Assembly: GCA_015485595.1 (NCBI GenBank)
Contig: WFTH01000028.1
Span: 1 to 11,416 of the forward strand
DNA: 11,416 nt
Source: Candidatus Microgenomates bacterium
GTDB lineage: Bacteria > Patescibacteriota > Microgenomatia > UBA1400 > PJMF01
Direction of reading: 5' to 3'
The position numbers and the translations under genes are program-made. The notes beneath the pieces are model-generated. The model was given only the letters and a program-made list of their open reading frames with translations, did no database searches and was not told the origin of the DNA. Below are positions 1 through 6,137 of the stretch, piece after piece (within the stretch, counting starts at the first letter, position 1; every line of letters starts with the position of its first letter).

Positions 1-16
1 GAATTTATATTATAGG

Positions 17-45
17 TTGACAAAATTCTAAAAAGGAGTTATAGT
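17..45 (+). promoter_or_regulatory. Sigma70-type promoter upstream of the rho leader
   Basis: TTGACA (17-22) and TATAGT (40-45) are separated by exactly 17 bases, which is close to the bacterial housekeeping consensus. The predicted start of transcription is near 52. The promoter points towards an intrinsic terminator at 134-182 and then rho at 565. An AAGGAG (33-38) lies between the two hexamers, 8 bases before an ATG at 47, so this stretch could instead be a ribosome binding site on a transcript coming from further left. The two readings exclude each other for a single transcript. Confidence 0.6.
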
Positions 46-51
46 TATGAT

Positions 52-182
52 TGCTGGATAACCACAAGAAGGTAGGACAACCTTAAAATAAACCCAAGAA
101 AGAAAAGATGGCGCTTTTTTGGGGATAAAAACAAAAAAAGCATTATTATCGCTGGATAAACCACGAATAACAATGCTTTTTT
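52..182 (+). ncRNA. Candidate small RNA or terminated rho leader
   Basis: The interval from the predicted start near 52 to the terminator at 182 would give an RNA of about 131 bases. It can form a 5-bp hairpin AAGGT/ACCTT (69-73 with 80-84), a 10-bp hairpin with one G-U pair (93-102 with 114-123), and the terminator hairpin. A short sequence, GCTGGATAACCAC (53-65), recurs almost exactly in the terminator loop and right arm (151-164, with one extra A). I do not recognise a known RNA family. It could be an independent small RNA or the attenuated form of a rho leader. The existence of the RNA is inferred from the promoter-terminator pair only. Confidence 0.35.
134..182 (+). terminator. Intrinsic terminator, possibly bidirectional
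   Basis: An imperfect stem pairs GCATT (140-144) with AATGC (172-176). It continues through TTAT/ATAA (146-149 with 167-170), CG/CG (150-151 with 164-165) and TGG/CCA (153-155 with 161-163), leaving a 5-base loop. Six T follow directly (177-182) and seven A precede it (133-139), so the element would also work on the minus strand. It lies about 380 bases before rho, so it either ends a short transcript from the promoter at 17-45 or acts as an attenuator. Confidence 0.7.
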
Positions 183-564
183 GAGCTGACCAAACGCTTT
201 TGGTAAAGATGGCTACTTCAAGCGTTTGATGGCTTATTACTTTACGCCTAAGTTGTTTAAAAATCAACTAGATTTATCTATATCAAAAGATAGCTTAAAA
301 ATACAAAAAAAGGACTCTAGAAAGAGGCATCTGGTGGAGGTTCGGTAGTTGGGCAGGCAGCCGAGCCTCTGCCAGATGCCTTATAAGCATAGATGCTTTC
401 TTCCTGAAAAACTCCAGAAACTAAAGCTTGATTTTTTAAATTTATGCTTAATAATGGATATACCGGACTTAGAACTTAATCTTTCCACCATGCAGTTAGG
501 CAGCCTGTTTATTTTTTAATGATAAGTATTAATTAATTCCTGATAAATAAGGATAGATTCAACT
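183..564. other. Gene-free rho upstream region with several hairpins
   Basis: I see no convincing protein gene here. The AT-rich sequence contains a 9-bp hairpin CAAACGCTT/AAGCGTTTG (191-199 with 220-228), a 5-bp AGTTG/CAACT hairpin (251-255 with 265-269), a TATCT/AGATA hairpin (275-279 with 288-292) and the long GC-rich hairpin listed separately. No good promoter stands immediately before rho. A TTGATT at 428-433 has no well-spaced -10. The region may be a long structured 5' leader of rho, or may contain an unrecognised RNA gene. Confidence 0.5.
326..380 (+). other. 20-bp GC-rich hairpin in the rho upstream region
   Basis: Positions 326-345 pair with 361-380 along all 20 bases, with three G-U wobbles when read as plus-strand RNA. 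The loop has 15 bases (346-360). An outer helix can form around it: AGAAAG (319-324) with CTTTCT (396-401), and AGGA (311-314) with TCCT (402-405). A small AAGCA/TGCTT hairpin (385-389 with 394-398) competes with that outer helix. No T-run follows, so it is not an intrinsic terminator. It may be a structured leader element, an RNA gene core or a REP-like palindrome. Confidence 0.6.
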
Positions 565-1791
565 ATGGCAGAGACCAAATCTCCAAAAACTACGAGAACA
601 ACACATCCAAAAGTGATACCTTTGGCTAAAAACAATGATGGCAAGATGAAGAAAAATACTCAAGAAACCATCTTGGTGCGCGGTGTGCTTGACACCTATA
701 AAGAGGGGCATGGAGTGGTGCGCGTGGGGTATCGCGAAGATGATCGAGATGCTTATATCTCAACTTCTCAAATCAGACGACTAAACTTACGCCCCGGAGA
801 CGAGGTTATCGGTGTGGCGCGTGAGCCCAAGGACAACGAGCGTTATTTGGGCTTGCTAAAAATAGAGTCGGTTAATGGTCATCCAGTAGACAAGTGGCTT
901 AAGCTTAAGAGACCTCAGTTTCACAAGTTGACCCCGGTTTATCCTAATGAGCAGATTAAACTTGAGATCGGACCGGAACCACTCTCTTTACGCATTATCG
1001 ACTTGATTGCGCCGATTGGTAAGGGCCAGAGAAGCTTGATTGTTTCACCGCCTAAGGCGGGCAAGACAACGCTTTTAAAAGATATTGCCACCGGTATTGC
1101 AACCAATAACCCCGATATTCACTTGATGGCCGTCTTAGTTGGTGAGCGACCAGAGGAGGTGACAGACATCAGTCGTCATATCCAGAAACTAACCAATGGA
1201 AAGGGTGAGACAGCTGCCTCGAATTTTGACGAACCATCAAAAGAGCAGTGTCGTGTAGCTGAGCTAGCCTTGGAAAGAGCTAAGCGCCTGGTGGAGCAAG
1301 GGAGGGATGTGGTTATTCTGCTTGACTCGATCACTCGTTTGGCTAGAGCTTATAACTTGGCTATGCCAACCTCCGGCAGAACTCTCTCTGGAGGGTTTGA
1401 TCCTGCAGCCTTGTTTCCGCCAAAACGTTTTTTTGGCGCTGCCAGAAACTTTGAGGTGCCCGGCAGCTTAACCATTATAGGGACTGCTTTGGTTGATACC
1501 GGCTCTCGCATGGACGATCTTATCTATGAGGAGTTTAAGGGTACAGGTAATCAAGAAGTACACCTCTCGCGTCAGTTAGCTGAGAGACGCATCTATCCTG
1601 CAATCGATGTTCAGCGCTCCGGAACACGTCGAGATGATCTCCTTGTCGACTCGGTAACTTATCAGTCCATCATCACACTTCATCGCATGCTTGACATGCT
1701 TGATCGGGACGAGCGCACCGAGACCTTAATCGAGCGCTTGAAACGCACTAAGAGCAATAAAGAGTTTCTCGCTACCCTTAAAACAGCCTAG
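565..1791 (+). CDS. rho: Transcription termination factor Rho
   Basis: Rho is the hexameric RNA-dependent ATPase and translocase that releases transcripts from RNA polymerase. The 408-residue protein aligns over almost the whole family length (E. coli Rho has 419). It has an S1/cold-shock-type RNA-binding fold at about 37-105 with the YISTSQIRR segment. The P-loop is SPPKAGKTT (161-169), followed by ERPEEVT (194-200), Walker B VVILLD (249-254) running into SITRLARAYN, the Q-loop region (about 265-280), PKRFFGAARN (286-295) and the R-loop EFKGTGN (323-329). The usual N-terminal helical Rho_N domain is not evident. About 35 Lys/Thr-rich residues replace it. The start is supported by AAGGA (549-553), 11 bases before the ATG. 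The leader may be attenuated by the terminator at 134-182. No key ATPase residue is missing, and the assignment is secure. Confidence 0.97.
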   Translation: MAETKSPKTTRTTHPKVIPLAKNNDGKMKKNTQETILVRGVLDTYKEGHGVVRVGYREDDRDAYISTSQIRRLNLRPGDEVIGVAREPKDNERYLGLLKIESVNGHPVDKWLKLKRPQFHKLTPVYPNEQIKLEIGPEPLSLRIIDLIAPIGKGQRSLIVSPPKAGKTTLLKDIATGIATNNPDIHLMAVLVGERPEEVTDISRHIQKLTNGKGETAASNFDEPSKEQCRVAELALERAKRLVEQGRDVVILLDSITRLARAYNLAMPTSGRTLSGGFDPAALFPPKRFFGAARNFEVPGSLTIIGTALVDTGSRMDDLIYEEFKGTGNQEVHLSRQLAERRIYPAIDVQRSGTRRDDLLVDSVTYQSIITLHRMLDMLDRDERTETLIERLKRTKSNKEFLATLKTA

Positions 1792-1793
1792 AC

Positions 1794-1822
1794 TTGGGTT
1801 GATTACCAGAGAGTGCTATACT
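1794..1822 (+). promoter_or_regulatory. Extended -10 promoter for the M23 hydrolase gene
   Basis: Directly after the rho stop lies TTGGGT (1794-1799), then a 17-base spacer ending in TGC, then TATACT (1817-1822), which is an extended -10 arrangement. The predicted start near 1829 gives a leader of only about 13 bases. It contains AAGGA (1831-1835) six bases before the ATG at 1842. The gene can therefore be transcribed separately from rho. Confidence 0.5.
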
Positions 1823-1841
1823 ATAGGGGCAAGGATAATCT

Positions 1842-2963
1842 ATGCTGGAGAAAAAAAAGAACGTCATCAGATCTTTAAAGCTTGATTTGGAGGAGTTTGG
1901 TGTTTTTTTAATCTACTACGCCAGGAGTCGTTTTTACCGTTGGTTTTCTAGGTTGGAGTGGATAAAGAACCTTCTGGTGGATGTACTCTATAAAAAAAGA
2001 GGGCGCTACGCTCGACCATTGCTTCACTTTTTGACAATCTTTGGTGTTTTTTTGGCTATTAGTGTTGGTCCTTATGTTTTTGACTCAAACAGAAATAAAC
2101 CTCAAACAGCTGAAAATATTACCGGAATAGACACAGCTTTGGCTTATGGAGGAAGTTTCTACACCCAGCAGTCAGAAGAGGTAAGACAGTTTCGTGGGGG
2201 TGAGGTAATTACTCATGTGGTTGAAGCAGGAGAAACTATCAACAGCATTGCTGAGAGGTATGGTTTAAAACCAGAGACGATTATCTGGGAAAACAACCTT
2301 GATCCTAAAGCTACGCTCAAGCCAGGTCAAACTTTGCGCATCTTGCCGGTTGATGGTGTTAGGCACAAAGTGGCTCGAGGTGAAACGATCTACTCGATCG
2401 GCAAAAAGTATGGTTTGGAAGGATCTGAGGTTCAGAAGATTGTAGATTATCCTTTTAATGAGTTTTTGGATGATGAGACTTTTGAGTTGGCCGTAGGCCA
2501 GTACTTGATGATTCCTGATGGGATTAAGCCGGAAAAAACAAGAACTAGATCATACCGTCGCTATGTGGCAGCTAAGACTCCAGATGCTGGAGCCGTCTCC
2601 GCCACTGGTAGTTTTGTTTGGCCAGCCTCTGGCCGAATTACTCAAGGGTATAAGTTTTATCATCGAGCGATCGATATCGCTAATAGGTCTGGGGGGCCGA
2701 TTTTGGCTGCCGATGCCGGAACGGTGATTGCAGCCGGCTGGGATCCATCTGGTTATGGACGAAAGGTGATGGTTGATCATGGCAACGGCTATGTTACTCT
2801 CTATGCTCACATGAGCGTTATTCAAGTTTCCGTGGGCCAGAGAGTTAATCGAGGGAACGTGATTGGTCAGATGGGATCTACTGGACGCTCAACCGGAACC
2901 CACCTGCATTTTGAGATTAGACGAGGCGGGGTGTTTTTAAACCCATTGACGTTTTTAAAATAA
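1842..2963 (+). CDS. Membrane-anchored LysM / M23 metallopeptidase
   Basis: This 373-residue protein is predicted to bind and cut peptidoglycan outside the membrane. Residues 1-58 are basic and probably cytoplasmic. One hydrophobic segment (about 59-80) acts as an uncleaved N-in anchor. Two LysM domains follow: 122-168, with HVVEAGETINSIAERYGL, and 173-226, with HKVARGETIYSIGKKYGL. A basic linker (about 227-256) leads to a complete M23/LytM domain (257-373). The zinc and catalytic residues are present: H274 and D278 in HRAID, H323 in YAHMS, and H354 and H356 in THLHFEIR. An active endopeptidase is therefore expected, unlike the degenerate EnvC/NlpD type. The start is supported by AAGGA six bases upstream. 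It lies 50 bases after rho and has its own promoter. The substrate bond cannot be told from sequence. Confidence 0.92.
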   Translation: MLEKKKNVIRSLKLDLEEFGVFLIYYARSRFYRWFSRLEWIKNLLVDVLYKKRGRYARPLLHFLTIFGVFLAISVGPYVFDSNRNKPQTAENITGIDTALAYGGSFYTQQSEEVRQFRGGEVITHVVEAGETINSIAERYGLKPETIIWENNLDPKATLKPGQTLRILPVDGVRHKVARGETIYSIGKKYGLEGSEVQKIVDYPFNEFLDDETFELAVGQYLMIPDGIKPEKTRTRSYRRYVAAKTPDAGAVSATGSFVWPASGRITQGYKFYHRAIDIANRSGGPILAADAGTVIAAGWDPSGYGRKVMVDHGNGYVTLYAHMSVIQVSVGQRVNRGNVIGQMGSTGRSTGTHLHFEIRRGGVFLNPLTFLK

Positions 2964-3074
2964 GGTACTAGGTTGGAGGAACTAGGAACTAGGGTTTATT
3001 AGTTGGGAGTTAGGAGTTTGGAGTTCGGAGTTAACTACTTACTATCTACTACAAACTATAAACTACAAACTAGA
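2963..3074 (+). repeat. Sixteen in-phase degenerate heptamers
   Basis: From the last base of the hydrolase stop codon to two bases before the obg ATG, the sequence divides without a gap into 16 seven-base units. The first half is G-rich: AGGAACT twice (2977-2990), then NGGAGTT four times (3005-3032), where N is G, A, T and C in turn. The second half is A/C-rich: AACTACT, TACTATC, TACTACA, AACTATA, AACTACA, AACTAGA (3033-3074). The G-rich units resemble reverse complements of the A/C-rich units, so the tract is a quasi-inverted pair of arrays. It fills the whole intergenic space and leaves obg without a Shine-Dalgarno sequence. Confidence 0.8.
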
Positions 3075-3076
3075 TC

Positions 3077-4261
3077 ATGATTGATAAAAAACACTTGGTG
3101 GTGAGAGCTGGTGATGGAGGAGATGGTCGAGTTTACTTTAGGCGAGAGAAGTATGTGCCCAAGGGAGGACCGAGTGGTGGTCAAGGTGGTGATGGTGGCA
3201 GCGTGCTTTTTCAAGCAGATAAGAATTTAAACACCCTCAATCACCTGCTAGGTAAGACCGTCATTCAAGCTCAAAAAGGTCAAGATGGCATGCGCCAAAA
3301 AAAGACCGGTGCCAAGGGGGAGGATGTGGTTGTTAAGTTACCTTTAGGAACAGAGGTTAAGATCTTGGCTCAGAACAGGATGGGATTTAAAAGAGTTAAA
3401 GATAAAACGGACTTGAGAGTCGAGGGTGGGGTTGGGAGCTTTAAACCTCTAAAAAGAAAACAAGTAAAGTTTAAAACCTACCAACTAACCAAAGAAGGTG
3501 AGGTGGTTCCACCAAGAAAAGCGGATAAGCAACTGATTAAGCTAAGCAAGCCTCAAAGCGTCACCTTAACCAGAGATGGTCAGTCTATCTTGATTGCTCA
3601 GGGTGGCTTCGGTGGTCGAGGAAACGTGGCTTTTAAAAGTTCCACGCGCACCACTCCATTAATGGCCGAGTACGGCTCGTTTGGAGAAGTAAGAGAGGTT
3701 GAGCTTGAGCTTAAACTTCTAGCTGATGTGGGTCTAGTGGGTCTACCAAGCGTGGGTAAAAGCACTTTAATCTCCACTCTAACCAAAGCTAAGCCAAAGG
3801 TGGCTGCCTACCCTTTTACCACACTTGAACCTCAATTGGGGATTATGGAGCATAAGTCTCGCGAGTTAACCATTGCCGATCTGCCCGGATTAATTAAAGG
3901 AGCTCATACAGGCAAGGGCTTGGGTGATCGATTTTTAAAGCACGTCGAACACACTCAAGTTTTGATCTTTGTCTTAGCTTTACCAGATGAGCTTGCTTTG
4001 GATCAAAAGGCAACCCTTAAGTTTAAGGTTGATCGGCTTAAGATGCAGCTTCAAACCCTAAAGCATGAGTTGAGAGAGTTTAATCCCAGACTGCTTGATC
4101 GACCGAGTTTGGTGGTAATAAACAAGATTGATCTTGAACCCAACGCTTCTTGGCACAACCTGGCTAGAGAAGAGTTTGAGGAAGTGATTCTGCTTAGCGC
4201 TAAGACAAAGGAAGGGATAAACAAGTTAAAAGACAGACTGGTTAGCTTGATTGGGAGTTAG
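3077..4261 (+). CDS. obg: Obg-family GTPase with enlarged Obg domain
   Basis: Obg/CgtA binds the large ribosomal subunit and couples GTP state to ribosome assembly and stress control. The 394 residues begin with the glycine-rich Obg fold (AGDGGDGRVYFRREKYVPKGG, residues 11-31), which fixes the start at 3077. The G domain has G1 GLPSVGKS (222-229), G2 FTTLEPQLG (about 247-255), G3 DLPG (268-271), G4 NKID (349-352) and G5 SAK (374-376). No OCT or other C-terminal extension follows. Between PLGTEVKIL (89-97) and TRDGQSILIAQGG (165-177) the protein carries about 55 extra Lys/Arg-rich residues compared with well-known Obg proteins. No Shine-Dalgarno precedes the ATG, and the upstream sequence is the A/C-rich heptamer tract. 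Its stop overlaps the stop of the convergent pilin gene. Confidence 0.95.
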   Translation: MIDKKHLVVRAGDGGDGRVYFRREKYVPKGGPSGGQGGDGGSVLFQADKNLNTLNHLLGKTVIQAQKGQDGMRQKKTGAKGEDVVVKLPLGTEVKILAQNRMGFKRVKDKTDLRVEGGVGSFKPLKRKQVKFKTYQLTKEGEVVPPRKADKQLIKLSKPQSVTLTRDGQSILIAQGGFGGRGNVAFKSSTRTTPLMAEYGSFGEVREVELELKLLADVGLVGLPSVGKSTLISTLTKAKPKVAAYPFTTLEPQLGIMEHKSRELTIADLPGLIKGAHTGKGLGDRFLKHVEHTQVLIFVLALPDELALDQKATLKFKVDRLKMQLQTLKHELREFNPRLLDRPSLVVINKIDLEPNASWHNLAREEFEEVILLSAKTKEGINKLKDRLVSLIGS

Positions 4262-4737
4262 TCGCTACAGACGTAGTAGGCCCCCGCCTCTGGAGAAGCA
4301 ATGTTGCACTTAGCTTGGCTGGCTGAAACTTCCGAATCACTGGTGTTCTCCAAAACAATCCAAGCGCGAAAAGACTCGCCTGAGTTGTAACGCTCATATT
4401 TAAAGGTTTTAACTTGATCTTTGGGAAGTTGCTTCATGTAGGTGGCACTATTTCGGGAAAAAGCTTCTCCCCATTCACAAGTTGTTGGCGGAGTGTTGCC
4501 GCAACCCACGATTTGATAATCGGCGTTGTTTAAGGGGTACTCTTGATAATCGTTGTAATAAAGCCTTAAGGCGGTTTTAAGCTCATTTAAGGCTGCTTTT
4601 CTCTGACTATCTCTTGCACGCTCTCTCATCCCCATCATGTTTGGTAGGGCTATGGCGGTCAAAAGACCGATGATAGAGATTACTACCAACAACTCGATCA
4701 AGGTAAAGGCAGTTGTTAGTTTTTTTAGTTTATTCAT
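4258..4737 (-). CDS. Type IV pilin-like protein, third gene of pilin operon
   Basis: The 159-residue product has a class-IIa-like prepilin leader. The first 10 residues are basic and end in Ala, followed by FTLIELLVV with the conserved Glu at +5 (E15) and a hydrophobic helix to about residue 33. A prepilin peptidase would cut after A10. The globular part contains RARDSQRKAALNELKTAL, a Cys pair in GCGNTPPTTCEWGEAF, YMKQLPKD, and a second Cys pair near the C-terminus (KCNIAS and YYVCSD). It is a tandem paralogue of the gene upstream, with which it overlaps by 8 bases, so translational coupling is likely. I see no Shine-Dalgarno. It could be a major or a minor pilin, or a pseudopilin of a secretion or uptake machine. 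No pilus ATPase, platform protein or prepilin peptidase lies in the window. Confidence 0.88.
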   Translation of the reverse strand: MNKLKKLTTAFTLIELLVVISIIGLLTAIALPNMMGMRERARDSQRKAALNELKTALRLYYNDYQEYPLNNADYQIVGCGNTPPTTCEWGEAFSRNSATYMKQLPKDQVKTFKYERYNSGESFRAWIVLENTSDSEVSASQAKCNIASPEAGAYYVCSD

Positions 4738-5290
4738 CGGTTGTTTCTAAATTAACCACGTTGCTGCTGGTTAAAGCCCAGTTACAGGTAAGCTCGCCAC
4801 AGTTGGTGTTGATAAGGCTGTCGGTGCGGAGATAGACTTTTGGTTGCTTATTTGGGTTTTTGGGTACCTGCTTGTCTTTTTTGTTTTCCAGTCTGGCATA
4901 AAGTATATAGTAGCTACCGTCGCCAGACTCGTAGTAGTAGTTTTGGAAAGGGCGTGGATCTTTGGGTAGTTGAGTCATGTAGTAATGATCTCTGTCGTTG
5001 AACTTAAACGCCTCGCCCCAATTACATGCTGTAGGTTTAGTTGAGTTGCCACAGCCGGCAATCAAACCGTTAATATCTGTGGGGTAGTGGCCATAGTCGT
5101 TAAGAAAAGCTTCGAGCGCCCGACTAACACTCTTTAGGTCGCCTTTTCTTTTGGCATCTCTACCTTTTTGTTGAGCGCTTATTAAGCTGTTAAGACCAAC
5201 TCCGGAGAGAATGGCGACTATTGCCATAACCACCAATAACTCAACTAAGGTAAATCCTGGGTTTGGTCGAGTTTTTAGATCTATTTTCAT
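4730..5290 (-). CDS. Type IV pilin-like protein, second gene of pilin operon
   Basis: The 186-residue prepilin has a 12-residue leader ending in PG, followed by FTLVELLVVMA, with Glu at +5 (E17), and a hydrophobic helix to about residue 34. KGRDAKRKGDLKSVSRALEA marks the amphipathic second half of the N-terminal helix. The head shares GCGNSTKPTACNWGEAF and YYMTQLPKD with the downstream gene, which indicates tandem duplication. Its C-terminal part (PKVYLRTDSL through NTNCGELTCNW) has diverged. It starts 34 bases after the stop of the first pilin gene, with no Shine-Dalgarno and no obvious separate promoter, so cotranscription from the promoter at 6138-6167 is likely. The pilin family call is firm. 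The role (shaft subunit, tip or pseudopilin) is not determinable here. Confidence 0.88.
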   Translation of the reverse strand: MKIDLKTRPNPGFTLVELLVVMAIVAILSGVGLNSLISAQQKGRDAKRKGDLKSVSRALEAFLNDYGHYPTDINGLIAGCGNSTKPTACNWGEAFKFNDRDHYYMTQLPKDPRPFQNYYYESGDGSYYILYARLENKKDKQVPKNPNKQPKVYLRTDSLINTNCGELTCNWALTSSNVVNLETTDE

Positions 5291-5324
5291 TTTTTAAGTG
5301 GTTAGCTTTTTATTTTAAACCAAT

Positions 5325-6131
5325 CTAGTAGCAGTTGGCAAAGCAGTTTCCATCAGCTTCGGCTTGAGTAGCGCCATAGTAGATGGTGCCGGAACAACTA
5401 ACTCCGTCGTAGATGTTGCACTGACCGCTGATCTCACAACAAGTAGCATAGGTGGTTCCAGTTGGTGTTGGAGTGGCGGTTGGAGATGAGGAGGTTGGGG
5501 TCGGCGTAGGTGAGTTGGTAGTTGCAGGTGGGTTAGTTGGAGTGGCGGTTGGTGGATTGATCATTGTGGTTGGGGCGGGAGTGGTGGTTGGAGTAGGGGT
5601 GTTGGTGAGCGGGATGCTGGTATCGGGTGAGTCTTTGCTTATATGATAAGAAACCGGTACACCCTCAGAGACGCCATAGTTGTACTTTTCAAACCCACTA
5701 CCAGCCCCACACCCGTCATCAAAGTCACAATGAAGTCGCTTAATGTCTTTGTCATGAATGTTTTCTAAGGTAGTTAAGACCCGAAAACCTTGACAAGTGC
5801 GACTGTTGTCTGGGTATGGACGATAAAGATAGGCCTTTTTGGTTTTTGGATCACAAGGAACTGGTTTGAGGTAGTTATCTAGTATGTTGATGTTTTCCCC
5901 ATTGCAGTATTTTTCAAGTGAGTCGGCTGGTGGGAAGCAGCCATGATCGTTGTAATAGTCAGTAAACGCCGCCTTAATCCTGTTAAGATCACTCTTTCTT
6001 TTGGCATCTTGACCCTTTATAACTTGCTTGCTATAGATAAATAGGCCACTTAAAGTTAAAAAACCCGTGATCGCCACTACAACCAACACCTCGATCAAAC
6101 TTAAACCTTGACTTGATCGGTTTAGTCTCAT
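5325..6131 (-). CDS. Modular pilin-like protein with PT-rich linker and Cys-rich tail
   Basis: This 268-residue protein is first in the minus-strand operon. Residues 1-9 (basic, ending QG) and LSLIEVLVVVA give a prepilin site with Glu at +5 (E14) but Leu instead of Phe at +1. KGQDAKRKSDLNRIKAAF links to a Cys-containing head (about 45-165). Residues 168-227 form a Pro/Thr/Ser/Ala linker almost without charge. The last 41 residues hold six cysteines (C231, C232, C238, C246, C263, C267), enough for three disulphides. I do not recognise this terminal domain. By architecture it resembles an exposed binding or cap module on a stalk, and the linker is a plausible O-glycan acceptor. A minor tip pilin or adhesin is therefore more likely than a shaft subunit. 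The start lies at the predicted transcription start, with no Shine-Dalgarno. Confidence 0.87.
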   Translation of the reverse strand: MRLNRSSQGLSLIEVLVVVAITGFLTLSGLFIYSKQVIKGQDAKRKSDLNRIKAAFTDYYNDHGCFPPADSLEKYCNGENINILDNYLKPVPCDPKTKKAYLYRPYPDNSRTCQGFRVLTTLENIHDKDIKRLHCDFDDGCGAGSGFEKYNYGVSEGVPVSYHISKDSPDTSIPLTNTPTPTTTPAPTTMINPPTATPTNPPATTNSPTPTPTSSSPTATPTPTGTTYATCCEISGQCNIYDGVSCSGTIYYGATQAEADGNCFANCY

Positions 6132-6137
6132 ATGCTG

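Noticed and set aside
35..85. Plus-strand translation GVIVMIAG-stop-PQEGRTTL that resembles a decayed P-loop
   Set aside because: It spans only 17 codons, has a stop inside, Arg in place of the P-loop Lys, and no other recognisable motif in the same frame downstream. It is too little to call a pseudogene.
28..267. 79-codon minus-strand reading frame beginning with TTG
   Set aside because: It has a weak start and no ribosome binding site, runs antisense through the strong terminator and promoter, and the product resembles no family I know. A chance frame in AT-rich DNA is likelier.
326..380. Small SRP RNA (4.5S-like)
   Set aside because: The AGGCAGCC segment recalls the SRP asymmetric loop, but the GGAA tetraloop and the partner strand are absent and the stem is perfectly paired where SRP RNA has internal loops.
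2963..3074. CRISPR-like or other spaced repeat array
   Set aside because: The units are seven bases long and adjacent, with no spacers, so it is a microsatellite-like tract and not a CRISPR array.
5452..5646. Val/Gly-rich plus-strand frame of 64 codons
   Set aside because: It is the antisense image of the Pro/Thr linker of the pilin gene.
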